From positions 1 to 54,225 of the forward strand of contig PBNF01000004.1 of the NCBI GenBank assembly GCA_002722995.1: 54,225 bases of DNA, given 5' to 3'. The notes under the pieces are model-generated. The model made no database searches and was not told the DNA's origin. It saw only the letters and a list, made by a program, of their open reading frames with translations. Shown here one piece after another: positions 8,763-17,849 of this stretch. Source of the stretch: Legionellales bacterium (GTDB taxonomy: Bacteria; Pseudomonadota; Gammaproteobacteria; Comchoanobacterales; Comchoanobacteraceae). Position numbers and translations under genes: made by a program. Each line of letters starts with the position of its first letter. Position 1 is the first letter of the stretch.

Positions 8763-8777
8763 TCCAACTCAGTTGGA
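8763..8777 (+). repeat. Small perfect inverted repeat in the rho leader
   Basis: TCCAAC-TCA-GTTGGA forms a 6-bp stem with a 3-base loop, 62 bases upstream of the rho ATG. No T-run follows, so it is not an intrinsic terminator. Rho is autoregulated in several bacteria through its leader, but a role for this hairpin is only a guess. Just downstream TTGACT (8788-8793) and TAGCAT could form a poor promoter with an 18-base spacer. Confidence 0.3.
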
Positions 8778-8838
8778 GTATTCTCATTGACTTGAAATCT
8801 TCTAAATATTTAGCATTAGCAAATGAGTGAGTTTTCAT

Positions 8839-10104
8839 ATGAGTGAAAAGAGTTTAAGAGAGCTTAGAACGCTGAGTGTTCCAAATTTAGTTGCAGTTGC
8901 TTCTGAGGTCGGTATTGAGCAAGTGCCTCGCCGTAAGCAAGACATTTTGTTTGCTATTTTAAAACGTTCTGCAGATCAAGGCACTGCACTATTTGGTGAT
9001 GGGGTTTTAGAAATCATGCAAGATGGTTATGGGTTTTTAAGGTCTGATGTTGATTCATATTTGGCAGGGCCTGGAGACATTTATATTTCACCCAGCCAAA
9101 TCAGACGTTACCACCTTAAAACAGGCGACTCTATTGAAGGTAAAATTCGGCCACCTAAAGAAGGTGAGCGTTACTTTGCAATGTTAGAGCTTTTAAAATT
9201 AAATGGTGCCAAAGCACAGCCCAATAAACGTCGAGTAGATTTTGAAACACTTACACCATTGTTTCCTCATGATCGCCTGCGTCTAGAGCGACAAGATGGT
9301 TCAACCCATGACATTACACCTAGAATTATCGATTTAGTTGCGCCGATGGGTAAAGGTCAGCGAGCACTCATTGTGTCCCAACCTAAAGCAGGTAAAACCA
9401 TGATGCTCCAAAATATTGCTGAATCGATTACCGCAAATCATCCTGAGTGTAAATTAATTGTATTGCTCATTGATGAGCGACCTGAAGAAGTCACTGAGAT
9501 GCAGCGTTCAGTGAAAGGTGAAGTGGTGGCCAGTACTTTTGATGAAGCCACCAATCGGCATATTCAAGTTGCAGAAATGGTCATTGCAAAAGCTAAGCGT
9601 TTAGTTGAATCTGGGCAAGATGTTGTTGTGTTGCTCGATTCAATTACACGATTGGCTCGTGCCTATAACACAGCAACACCTTCATCTGGGCGTGTTTTGA
9701 GCGGGGGAATTGATGCGAATGCTTTGCATCGACCTAAGCGCTTTTTTGGTGCAGCTCGAAATATTGAAGAAGGAGGGAGTTTAACGATCATCGGAACAGC
9801 TTTGATTGATACTGGCTCGAAAATGGACGATGTTATTTATGAAGAATTCAAAGGCACTGGTAATTTAGAAATTCATTTGCAACGATCAATGGCGCAGCGG
9901 CATATTTTTCCTGCAATTAACGTGTTAACATCAGGAACACGTCGTGAGGATTTAATCACCACTGAAGAAGAGTTAAAACGGTTATGGGTTTTACGAAAGT
10001 ATTTACAAACCATGGAAGACTCTGCTTCAACAGAATTCTTGATTGATCGATTTAAACAACATAAAACCAATGCCAAATTTTTTGATGCAATGAAAAGTAA
10101 TTAG
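8839..10104 (+). CDS. rho: Transcription termination factor Rho
   Basis: Hexameric RNA-dependent ATPase/helicase that ends transcription. The 421-aa protein has the N-terminal helical domain with [11 protein letters not shown], the primary RNA-binding cold-shock fold with QDGYGFLRS (residues 61-69), the P-loop [10 protein letters not shown] (181-190), the [14 protein letters not shown] Walker-B region, the Q-loop/R-loop area [20 protein letters not shown], and [20 protein letters not shown]. The start is set at ATG 8839, which aligns with family N-termini; an in-frame GTG lies 12 bases earlier. No insertion domain is present. It follows trxA as in other Gammaproteobacteria. Confidence 0.97.
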   Translation: MSEKSLRELRTLSVPNLVAVASEVGIEQVPRRKQDILFAILKRSADQGTALFGDGVLEIMQDGYGFLRSDVDSYLAGPGDIYISPSQIRRYHLKTGDSIEGKIRPPKEGERYFAMLELLKLNGAKAQPNKRRVDFETLTPLFPHDRLRLERQDGSTHDITPRIIDLVAPMGKGQRALIVSQPKAGKTMMLQNIAESITANHPECKLIVLLIDERPEEVTEMQRSVKGEVVASTFDEATNRHIQVAEMVIAKAKRLVESGQDVVVLLDSITRLARAYNTATPSSGRVLSGGIDANALHRPKRFFGAARNIEEGGSLTIIGTALIDTGSKMDDVIYEEFKGTGNLEIHLQRSMAQRHIFPAINVLTSGTRREDLITTEEELKRLWVLRKYLQTMEDSASTEFLIDRFKQHKTNAKFFDAMKSN

Positions 10105-10208
10105 TGTTTAATTGATTATTACAGTATGATGATTGGAGATAGTTGTTTAAAATGAAAAAAGTTATGTGTTAATCGTATAGGTTTTTATAGGGATATAGGT
10201 GTTTAGAT

Positions 10209-11228
10209 ATGCTAGAAGCAAGAAAGCATTGTGTTCATCTTAAGATAAGTGCTAAAAGTATTAAAGAACGCGAGGCTATTATAAAGAAGCTTGTTGCTGC
10301 TTTTCAAAAATATTACCCTGGGATTCAAAATGGATTACCTGGTTTTTGGGAGTTTAGTATACAAAGATCGCTTGCAGAAGATACTCCTGAGCTCGTATAT
10401 AATCCAGGATTCACGAGCGATGGAGCTGTTTTAGAAGTGATATTTGGGCCTAGTGTCAAAGTGGATGAACAGGGTGTCCTGTGTGTTTATTCAGCGTTGT
10501 ATACAGCAGATCAATACATGAATGATGAAACCTGTCCGGAACATGCTACTTTTAAGGAAGGTATTTTCGAGTGGAAGCCTCACCCAAAAGTGGACATGCT
10601 CAGATTGACTCTTGAAGCAAACAAGGCGCTATTAAAAGATCGTGCCGAATCTTTATTGAAGTTGTTGGACGAACAATCTTTAACACCACAACAGCAAGTG
10701 CTTTTCGATGAAAAACGATTAGGGTTAGTTGTGTTTGCTTCTTCTATATTGGATGTTAACACAGTCTATTCACGCTCAGATTTAGCTCAAATTCAAGATA
10801 AGAGCTCTGAGCCAGTAGATCAAGTCCAAGACCAACTCCTTAACTGGATAGCTGATATTCTCAGGTCTATTATGCAAGACATCAATTTGAATCAATTTAA
10901 CACATTCAGGGCTTTTGCTTATACAGTCAACATGGAGGGTGATCAATACAAAGGAAATAGACAAGAAACAGTCGTAAGCCGTGATGATCCACAAGCGTTT
11001 GATGTCTTATATCAATTGATTGATTGCTTATCATCTACCTCTAAACGTACTGCTGTACGTGATTTTGCTGTGATGCCCGCACCCGCACCTGTACCCCCCT
11101 CTGATGTGATGCCCGCACCCGCACCTGTACCCCCCTCTGATGTGATGCCCGCACCCGTACCCGCACCCGCACCCGCACCCGCATCTGTACCTGTTGATGG
11201 TGATTCTTTTAACCCTAACGGAAGTTGA
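10209..11228 (+). CDS. Orphan protein with Pro/Ala repeat tail
   Basis: I do not recognise the 339-aa product. The first 270 residues look like an ordinary mixed alpha/beta cytosolic domain with no signal peptide or membrane span. From about residue 287 it runs into a low-complexity tail built from MPAPAPVPPSD units and then a PAPAPA run, encoded by 36-bp tandem repeats whose GC content is far higher than the rest of the gene. It is followed after 6 bases by the adenosylhomocysteinase-like gene, so the two are probably co-transcribed. Repeat-tailed lone proteins of this kind are common among secreted effectors of Legionellales, which is a possibility and not shown. Start chosen as the first ATG; its ribosome site is poor. 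Confidence 0.72.
   Translation: MLEARKHCVHLKISAKSIKEREAIIKKLVAAFQKYYPGIQNGLPGFWEFSIQRSLAEDTPELVYNPGFTSDGAVLEVIFGPSVKVDEQGVLCVYSALYTADQYMNDETCPEHATFKEGIFEWKPHPKVDMLRLTLEANKALLKDRAESLLKLLDEQSLTPQQQVLFDEKRLGLVVFASSILDVNTVYSRSDLAQIQDKSSEPVDQVQDQLLNWIADILRSIMQDINLNQFNTFRAFAYTVNMEGDQYKGNRQETVVSRDDPQAFDVLYQLIDCLSSTSKRTAVRDFAVMPAPAPVPPSDVMPAPAPVPPSDVMPAPVPAPAPAPASVPVDGDSFNPNGS
11070..11186 (+). repeat. 36-bp tandem repeat plus CCCGCA hexamer run
   Basis: Two identical 36-base units occupy 11070-11105 and 11106-11141. A third copy (from 11142) keeps the first 16 bases and then degenerates into a CCCGCA/CCCGTA hexamer series up to about 11186. All units are multiples of three, so the reading frame of the host gene is preserved and only the length of its Pro/Ala tail changes. 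The units are likely to vary in number between strains by slippage. Confidence 0.9.
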
Positions 11229-11234
11229 GTCTAA

Positions 11235-12395
11235 ATGTTATTAGATTGTTTTATTATTTTGCTTAAGTGGAGAATAGCGGTTATACGAGAGTTTTTAGAG
11301 ATTATTCCCGAAAGTGAAATTCAATGTTTGATTCATTTAAAGCAACATCTTGTTGAGAGACAGCCTCTTAAAGGTGTACGTATACTGTTGAACACACACA
11401 TTACTTTAGCGACTGTTGCATTGCTAGATGGGTTATTAGCGATAGGTGCGACGGTTGTGTTGACCAGTGCACCGGGTCTTGTGCAGCATCAGAAAATACG
11501 TAAAAAACTTGAATTAGTTATGGATTATGTGGAATTTAGTGAGATTTTAAAATATCACCAAGCTGATATGTTCGATTTAGCTTTAGATTGTGGTGGTTAC
11601 TTGGTTGATTTAATTCAACCTAAGCTCGGATTGGTTGAGTTGACACATGTCAGTGATTCAATTTATAAAAATACGCGGTGTCCAGTGATTTCAATTGATA
11701 AAAGTCAAATTAAACACATTGAAACGATACTAGGGACCGGTTCAGGTTTTGGTTCTGCTGTCAAAAAATTATTGTTAGAAAAAAATGAAGAAATGACTCA
11801 ACAATCCTATGTGATTTTTGGTTTTGGTAAAGTAGGCCGAGGCATTGCTTATGCCCTGACTAAAGCGGGTGTTTCAAAATCAAGCATTTATATAGTCGAA
11901 TTATCTGAAATAAAAATCAAACAAATTGAACATTTAGGATTCAATGCATTCGGCCTCGAGAGGCACTTTAAACAGGTCCAGTTGATTTTAAAAACAGCTG
12001 ATTGGGCGATCACTGCAACAGGTATTCAAGGCGCAATCACCCATTATTTTGACTCATCTGATTTTAATGCAGTGAAATATTTAGCGAATATGGGCACCTA
12101 TGATGAATGGGGAGAGGCATTTACAAAACGTTCTATTCTCAATGCTAAAAAGCCTTTTAATTTTATGTTGAATGTTCCCACTCGCTTAATTTATTTAGAC
12201 CCTATTTTTTCAACTATGATTTATACGTGTGTTGACTTAGTTGAGTCATCGGTGAAAGCAACAGATTCAGTGATGGGAGTGAAGGTGTCTATCCAGCAGA
12301 AAGTTTTAAATGACTGGATGCAGAATAACCCTCATTTTGATTCTTTCGAGGCCCTTCAGTTAGAGATAGAAGAAGTATCATGCTTACTTGCTTAG
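11235..12395 (+). CDS. Degenerate adenosylhomocysteinase-like NAD-binding protein
   Basis: The 386-aa protein has the layout of S-adenosylhomocysteine hydrolase: an N-terminal part with HITLATVALLDGLLAIGATV (equivalent of the segment holding catalytic His55), LDCGGYLVDL (family DDGGDLTNL), then a Rossmann loop IFGFGKVGRG at about 194-203 and ATGIQGAITHYF. Key positions differ: DDGGD reads DCGGY, the K-F-D-N/GC substrate loop reads K-H-I-E/GT, and the C-terminal HYRY tail that reaches into the neighbouring subunit is absent. NAD binding is therefore likely, but hydrolysis of adenosylhomocysteine is doubtful. The gene overlaps the downstream histidine kinase by 16 bases, which suggests a shared sensory or regulatory job. 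It starts 6 bases after the repeat-tailed orphan; GGAAG lies 10 bases upstream. Confidence 0.75.
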   Translation: MLLDCFIILLKWRIAVIREFLEIIPESEIQCLIHLKQHLVERQPLKGVRILLNTHITLATVALLDGLLAIGATVVLTSAPGLVQHQKIRKKLELVMDYVEFSEILKYHQADMFDLALDCGGYLVDLIQPKLGLVELTHVSDSIYKNTRCPVISIDKSQIKHIETILGTGSGFGSAVKKLLLEKNEEMTQQSYVIFGFGKVGRGIAYALTKAGVSKSSIYIVELSEIKIKQIEHLGFNAFGLERHFKQVQLILKTADWAITATGIQGAITHYFDSSDFNAVKYLANMGTYDEWGEAFTKRSILNAKKPFNFMLNVPTRLIYLDPIFSTMIYTCVDLVESSVKATDSVMGVKVSIQQKVLNDWMQNNPHFDSFEALQLEIEEVSCLLA

Positions 12396-13810
12396 TTAAA
12401 ACAAATCAGCAATTCATTATTCAATGGATTTCAGAGCTTAAAGATGACCCTCTGAATGTTTCACAGTGGTTTGGGAAATCGATTCATTTTTTTTTAGGGA
12501 CAGTGCTTGCTCCCGCACAAGTCGGTGAAATTTTAAATGATTTACAACATCATCATGAAGCGCATTGGATAGGGGATACAATGCAAGTTAAAGCTTATCA
12601 GACTGAAATTGATAGAAAGCATGAATATACTTTTTTATTTCAAGATTTAACTGTTTTGCTCAAAAATTCTTATAATATTGAACGAGATTACTTAGAAAAT
12701 GTTGTTCAATTCTCACCTGGCTTTATGTATCTAAAGGGCATTGATTTTAGATATTTAATGTGCAATAAAAACTTTTCAAAAGCAGCGGGCCTAAATTCAC
12801 CTGAAGAAATTATTGGAAAAACAGATTACGATTTAGCATGGGGTGAAACTGAAGCTGATTTATTTCGAGAAGGTGACAAACAGGTGTTATCAGGCTTTGA
12901 AAAAATAAATTTTGAAGAGCCTCAATTACAATCTGATGGACAGACTAAAATAGTCCTTGCGAATAAAGTGCCTTTAAGAGATCGTGCAGGCAATATTATT
13001 GGTATTTTAGGAAATTATGTTGATATCAGCAATCGTAAAACTCAAGAGAAAACACTGATTCAAGCTAAAGAACAAGCTGAGCAAGCAGATCAAGTTAAAA
13101 CAGAGTTTATTCGACACATGGAGCATGATATTCGAACACCTTTTTCTGGGCTTTTAGGTATGTCTGATCGTTTATTTGCTCAAGAAACTGACCCTGATAA
13201 GAAAAATGCTTTAAAAACAGTGCGAGAAAGCGCTAAACAATTACTATGTTATATGGATGATGTTTTAGATTATTCACGGACAGAATCTGGACTCATTCCT
13301 GTACAGCTGAAAAAGCTCAATGTTAGACATTTAATGGATCGAATTGTGGCTATAGAAAGCGCTATTGCCTCTGACAAGCAATTGACTCTAACCGCTCATT
13401 ATGATGACCAAGTGCCTGAGGTTATTTTAGCAGACTGTTATCGAGTTGAGCGTATTCTGATTAATTTAGTGAGTAATGCTTTAAAATTCACTAAAAAAGG
13501 TTCAGTTGTTTTAAGTTTAAAGTGCATTAAAATCATAGATGAACGTTATGCTTTGATTCGTTTTATTATTGAGGATACAGGTATCGGAATTCCAAGTGAT
13601 AAAATGACGTATATTTACCAAGAATTTTCGAGATTGAATCAACCTCATGCATCTGAATACCGTGGTACAGGGTTAGGCTTGCGTGTTGTGAAGCAATTTG
13701 TTTCAGATTTAGATGGTGAGTTAGATGCTCACAGTATCGAAGGTAAAGGCACAACTTTTTATGTAACACTTAAAACAAAAATACCACTGACTAACGATTT
13801 AATTTCTTAA
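12380..13810 (+). CDS. Cytosolic PAS-domain sensor histidine kinase
   Basis: The 476-aa protein has an unassigned N-terminal region (1-100), a PAS domain at about 105-220 (SPGFMYLKGIDFRYLMCNKN, IIGKTDYDLAWG), a short coiled linker, a HisKA dimerisation/phosphoacceptor segment FIRHMEHDIRTPFSG with the phosphorylated His at about 249, and a HATPase with N-box LINLVSNALKFT, G1 EDTGIGIP, F-box YQEFSRL and G2 GTGLGLRVVKQF. No transmembrane segment is visible, so it senses something inside the cell. The H-box reads EHDIRTP instead of the common SHEIRTP. No receiver or response-regulator gene lies next to it, so it is an orphan kinase. Its start overlaps the adenosylhomocysteinase-like gene, implying translational coupling; the ligand may be related to that protein. 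Confidence 0.9.
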   Translation: MLTCLVKTNQQFIIQWISELKDDPLNVSQWFGKSIHFFLGTVLAPAQVGEILNDLQHHHEAHWIGDTMQVKAYQTEIDRKHEYTFLFQDLTVLLKNSYNIERDYLENVVQFSPGFMYLKGIDFRYLMCNKNFSKAAGLNSPEEIIGKTDYDLAWGETEADLFREGDKQVLSGFEKINFEEPQLQSDGQTKIVLANKVPLRDRAGNIIGILGNYVDISNRKTQEKTLIQAKEQAEQADQVKTEFIRHMEHDIRTPFSGLLGMSDRLFAQETDPDKKNALKTVRESAKQLLCYMDDVLDYSRTESGLIPVQLKKLNVRHLMDRIVAIESAIASDKQLTLTAHYDDQVPEVILADCYRVERILINLVSNALKFTKKGSVVLSLKCIKIIDERYALIRFIIEDTGIGIPSDKMTYIYQEFSRLNQPHASEYRGTGLGLRVVKQFVSDLDGELDAHSIEGKGTTFYVTLKTKIPLTNDLIS

Positions 13811-14281
13811 AATAATTACGATTGTTTTTTAAATAAGATTTTAGAGTCGTTTGAATTAAGCGTTATGCGAAAGCTCTAAATTGATGTCTTTCTTATGATT
13901 GGCATGAAACAAAATGACGCTACAATGTGAGCCCGCAAGTTTTAAGTGTTAGATGCCTCTTGAGAAGTGTTTTTTATAAACCGTTAGAAGATTTTAGTCC
14001 GCCAAGTGATTGGATGCTTAATTTTGATTCAACATTGCGAGCGGTGATAAGATCGCTCAGTCAGCATGGGGCTTAAGCGCTGCTGTGAGCCATCATCGAT
14101 CACTGCTTAATAGAAATATCTGAATGTTTGCCTAGGATTATTGTGTTCTAACCAATCCGTGTATGACAGTTAATATAAACCTCATCTTTCTATATTAAGC
14201 ATAATTTACTTTATTTGGTTGACCTTCTAAGATGCTTCGCGCATGATAGCAGCATCTCATGGTGCACACAAAGGGGGTAAT
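13811..14281. other. Spacer without a gene; one long hairpin
   Basis: No convincing reading frame was found on either strand. The spacer holds a two-part hairpin at 14055-14090: GCTCA pairs with TGAGC and, inside a 2-base bulge, CAGCA pairs with TGCTG. There is also a GAGCG/CGCTC stem starting at about 14039 that would compete with it. No T-run follows, so it is not a terminator. A promoter for the downstream DUF2203 gene probably lies in the AT-rich 14160-14230 stretch, but no clean match was seen. Confidence 0.4.
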
Positions 14282-14737
14282 GTGCAACCTTGCGTTGATA
14301 CGGTTAGACAGTTTTCACAGCTAGAAGCCAATGCATCACTTCCAAAAATAAGAGAGCGTGCTGGGATTATTATGCAGTTGAATATCCTTTTGAAAGGTTA
14401 TTTAGATCGACTTAAACAAGAAGATATTGAGCTCGGCATTGATCCGATTAAACAACTAAACTCGGCAACAGATCAAAACCTTATACTTGTTTTGTCTGAA
14501 ATTTGTGTCATTCAACCGGTGATTCAGCGATTAATTGATGAAATTGTGGCTCAGCATGTCACGCCAGAAGACTTAGATCGTGGTATTTTTACATGGCCTG
14601 CAGCTTTTAAAGAGAAACCCATTGTTTGGTGTTGGCAGTGGGGTGAAGCAAGCGTTCAATATTGGCGTTATACCCAAGATTCATTTGATTTAAGGCAAGA
14701 AATTGTTAAACTTCCCAAAATGGCTTTATTAGACTAA
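14282..14737 (+). CDS. DUF2203 family protein
   Basis: Small conserved protein of unknown role. It shows the family pattern: FSQLEANASLPKIRER at the N-terminus, a central helical part, and a C-terminal RGIFTWPAAFKEKPIVWCWQ followed by WGEASVQYWRYTQD, which parallels the DUF2203 ending (LVDFPA...V.LCW..GE....W). I placed the start at GTG 14282 because AAGGGGGT, fully pairable with the 16S tail, lies 4 bases upstream and the conserved region begins 10 residues later. An in-frame ATG at 14243 has no ribosome site and would add 13 residues. It precedes transketolase by about 60 bases and may belong to that transcript. No catalytic motif is evident. Confidence 0.75.
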   Translation: MQPCVDTVRQFSQLEANASLPKIRERAGIIMQLNILLKGYLDRLKQEDIELGIDPIKQLNSATDQNLILVLSEICVIQPVIQRLIDEIVAQHVTPEDLDRGIFTWPAAFKEKPIVWCWQWGEASVQYWRYTQDSFDLRQEIVKLPKMALLD

Positions 14738-14799
14738 GGTTTAATAGGCTATTCTCTTGACTGAACGATAACTCAATCTGCATGACAGGTGACATCAAT

Positions 14800-16806
14800 A
14801 TGATCCAATTGGCAAATGCAATTCGTATTCTTTCAATGGATGCAGTGGAAGCTGCACGATCTGGACACCCCGGTATGCCTATGGGAATGGCTGATATTGC
14901 TCAAGTGCTCTGGTGCAATGTTTTAAATCATGCGCCTCAGGATCCTATGTGGTTAAATCGAGATCGTTTTGTATTATCAAATGGGCATGGTTCCATGTTG
15001 TTATATGCTGCTTTGTATTTGAGAGGCTATCCACTTACGCTAGATGATCTAAAGGCATTTCGTCAAATGGGGTCTTTAACACCAGGACACCCTGAGTACG
15101 CACCGGCATACGGAATTGAAACCACAACAGGCCCTTTAGGCCAAGGTTTTGCAAATGCAGTTGGGATGGCTTTAGCTGAGCGTATGTTAGCTGAACGCTT
15201 CAATCGACCTGATTTTGAGCTCATTGATCATTGGACGTATGTCATGTTGGGGGATGGCTGCTTAATGGAAGGCATTTCTCATGAAGTGGCTTCACTGGCT
15301 GGACATTGGGGTTTAGGGCGTTTAGTGGCCATTTGGGATGATAACGGTATTTCAATTGATGGGCCTGTTTCAGGATGGAGTCAAGATGATACTGTTAAAC
15401 GATTTGAATCATATGGTTGGCAGGTAATTCAAGACATTGATGGACATGATCCTGATGCCATTCGATCTGCTTTTGCTCAAGCTCGAGCACACACGGATCA
15501 ACCGACTTTATTATGTTGTCAAACACAGATTGGTTATGGATCACCTGCTTACGCTGGAACAGCTAAAGTGCATGGTGCCCCCTTAGGCCCTGATGAAGTT
15601 CAAGCGGCACGAAAAGCGCTGCGGTGGCCTAGTGCAATACCTTTTGAAATTCCTGATGAATGTTTAAGTGCTTGGCGTGCAGCAAATCCTTCTGGAGATC
15701 GATATGATCAATGGCAAAGCCTATGGAAAACCTATCAAGCAGAATATCCTGAACTTGCACAGGACTTAAAACAGGTGATCGATGGAGCTTTACCTGATAG
15801 GTTTGAATCGATTGCGCAAACAGTGATTGATCAATCAATTGAATCGGCACCTTGTGAGGCAACGCGACAATCATCGGGCAAGATCATTCAATCGTATGCA
15901 CCCTATTTGCCTGAATGGATTGGTGGTTCAGCTGATTTAACTGAATCTAACTGTACAGCAATGCCACAAGCTCAGGTCGTTGGGCCTCATACCGTCGGGC
16001 AATATATTCATTTTGGTGTGCGCGAATTTGGCATGTTTGCCATCATGAACGGCTTAGCTTTATATGGAGGGTTTCGTCCATTTGGAGGGACTTTTCTCAC
16101 CTTTTCTGATTATGGTCGTAATGCGATTCGTTTAGCTGCAATGATGTCTTTACCGGTTACATTTATTTTAACACATGATTCTGTTGCTTTAGGCGAAGAT
16201 GGACCCACACACCAGCCTATTGAGCAGATTGCTAGTTTACGAGCCATGCCTGGGTTATCAGTATGGCGCCCTTGTGATGCGGTTGAAACATCAGTGGCTT
16301 GGGCATCTATTTTGAAAGCAGCTCAACCCAGCGCTTTACTATTAACTCGCCAAAGTTTACCAACATTGCCTGAGGCAAATACTCGCGCTCAAGAGTGTTC
16401 AAAAGGGGGGTATATTGCATATGAACCTCATTTTAATGCTGAGGTGATTGTAATGGCAACAGGTTCAGAAGTGTTGTTAGCTTACGAAGCTGCTTTACAT
16501 TTTGAATCGAAGGGGGTTGGCGTGCGTGTGGTGTCAATGCCCTGTGTTGAGCTATTTTTAGAGCAGCCGATTGAGTGGCAAAACAGCGTGTTGCCACCAA
16601 CGCTGCAACAGCGTGTTGCGGTTGAAGCAGGTGTTGCACAGCCTTGGTATCGTTTTGTGGGACTTGAAGGTTCTGTGGTTTCTATTGAAGGGTATGGGCA
16701 TAGTGCGCCGGCTCAAATGGTTTTGGAAGCCTGTCAAATAACTACTCAAGCGGTGATTGATGCAGTGAAGATTCAACTCAATCGATCGCAAACAAATCAG
16801 GAGTGA
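14800..16806 (+). CDS. tkt: Transketolase
   Basis: Thiamine-diphosphate enzyme that moves two-carbon units between sugar phosphates in the non-oxidative pentose phosphate pathway. The 668-aa length is standard. Marks: ANAIRILSMDAVEAARSGHP at the N-terminus, NRDRFVLSNGHGSMLLYA, the ThDP motif GDGCLMEGISHEVASLAG ending in DDN, and the pyrimidine-domain segment IHFGVREFGMFAIMNGLAL. GEDGPTHQPIEQ gives the substrate phosphate-binding region. The start is ATG 14800, preceded by AGGTGA at good spacing; an upstream in-frame ATG at 14782 lacks one. It heads the tkt-gap-pgk-pyk run, an order also known from Coxiella-type genomes. Confidence 0.95.
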   Translation: MIQLANAIRILSMDAVEAARSGHPGMPMGMADIAQVLWCNVLNHAPQDPMWLNRDRFVLSNGHGSMLLYAALYLRGYPLTLDDLKAFRQMGSLTPGHPEYAPAYGIETTTGPLGQGFANAVGMALAERMLAERFNRPDFELIDHWTYVMLGDGCLMEGISHEVASLAGHWGLGRLVAIWDDNGISIDGPVSGWSQDDTVKRFESYGWQVIQDIDGHDPDAIRSAFAQARAHTDQPTLLCCQTQIGYGSPAYAGTAKVHGAPLGPDEVQAARKALRWPSAIPFEIPDECLSAWRAANPSGDRYDQWQSLWKTYQAEYPELAQDLKQVIDGALPDRFESIAQTVIDQSIESAPCEATRQSSGKIIQSYAPYLPEWIGGSADLTESNCTAMPQAQVVGPHTVGQYIHFGVREFGMFAIMNGLALYGGFRPFGGTFLTFSDYGRNAIRLAAMMSLPVTFILTHDSVALGEDGPTHQPIEQIASLRAMPGLSVWRPCDAVETSVAWASILKAAQPSALLLTRQSLPTLPEANTRAQECSKGGYIAYEPHFNAEVIVMATGSEVLLAYEAALHFESKGVGVRVVSMPCVELFLEQPIEWQNSVLPPTLQQRVAVEAGVAQPWYRFVGLEGSVVSIEGYGHSAPAQMVLEACQITTQAVIDAVKIQLNRSQTNQE

Positions 16807-16811
16807 AGGTC

Positions 16812-17849
16812 ATGCCGATTAAAATTGGAATCAATGGTTTTGGACGTATTGGACGTGCTGTCTTAAGGGCTATTTTTGAATATGAATTACACGATACATT
16901 TGAGGTGGTGTGTATTAATTCAAATGGGGGAGAAGATGAAGATATTGTGACCGCCTTGGCGCATTTATTAAGTTATGATTCAGTCCATGGTCGTTTTAAT
17001 GCTTCTGTGAGTGCAGATGAGGCTAATGGATGTATTCATGTGGATGAAAAAACGATACATGTAACCTCTAATTTAGCGCCTAAAACTTGTCTTTGGTCAG
17101 AATATGATGTGGATGTTGTCTTCGAATGTACCGGTCGATATACCGATCGCATGGGTGCAATGGGGCATATTACAGCAGGGGCTAAAAAAGTTTTAATTTC
17201 AGGACCTTCATCGGATGCCGAAGCCATGGTCGTGTTTGGTGTGAACCATGAAGTGATTCAACCGAATCACCAAATTGTTTCGAATGCGTCGTGTACAACA
17301 AATTGTTTAGCGCCTTTGATTCTGCCTTTGCACAGAGCATTTAAGATTGAAAGTGGCTTGATGACTACAATACATGCTTACACCAATGATCAACGTTTAT
17401 TAGACACGCGGCACAAAGATTTTAGACGTGCACGGGCTGCAGGGCAATCTATGATTCCAACGCGGACAGGTGCAGCAAGTGCCATTGGACAAATCATTCC
17501 TGAATTAGAAGGGCGATTAATGGGGGGGGCGATTCGTGTTCCTCTTGCTAATGTGTCCTTGGTTGATTTGACACTATCCTTGTCCAAAGAAGTGACGGTG
17601 GATGAGATCAATGCCTCTTTACAATCTGAAGCTGAAGGCCCTTTAAAAGGCGTATTAGATATCAACTCATTGCCACTGGTTTCAGTTGACTTTAATCATC
17701 ATCCGGCCTCTTCGATTGCAGATTTAACGCAAACAACAGTGATTGGACATACAGTGAAAGTTATGGCTTGGTATGATAATGAATGGGGTTTTTCATGTCG
17801 TATGCTCGATACGGCACATTATATGATGATGCCTGATGCAATATCTTGA
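16812..17849 (+). CDS. gap: Type I glyceraldehyde-3-phosphate dehydrogenase
   Basis: Oxidises glyceraldehyde 3-phosphate to 1,3-bisphosphoglycerate with NAD. The NAD-binding loop is INGFGRIGR (residues 7-15), the catalytic segment SNASCTTNCLAP has Cys161, and TTIHAYTND carries the catalytic His at about 188. The start at ATG 16812 follows an AGGAG that overlaps the tkt stop codon; a GTG at 16803 is less likely. Some positions, such as PLVSVDFNH and GFSCRMLDT, resemble erythrose-4-phosphate dehydrogenase, while LAP after the catalytic Cys and HAYTND are GAPDH-like. The position between tkt and pgk fits either enzyme, but no other GAPDH is in the window, so GAPDH is preferred. It overlaps pgk by 14 bases. 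Confidence 0.88.
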   Translation: MPIKIGINGFGRIGRAVLRAIFEYELHDTFEVVCINSNGGEDEDIVTALAHLLSYDSVHGRFNASVSADEANGCIHVDEKTIHVTSNLAPKTCLWSEYDVDVVFECTGRYTDRMGAMGHITAGAKKVLISGPSSDAEAMVVFGVNHEVIQPNHQIVSNASCTTNCLAPLILPLHRAFKIESGLMTTIHAYTNDQRLLDTRHKDFRRARAAGQSMIPTRTGAASAIGQIIPELEGRLMGGAIRVPLANVSLVDLTLSLSKEVTVDEINASLQSEAEGPLKGVLDINSLPLVSVDFNHHPASSIADLTQTTVIGHTVKVMAWYDNEWGFSCRMLDTAHYMMMPDAIS

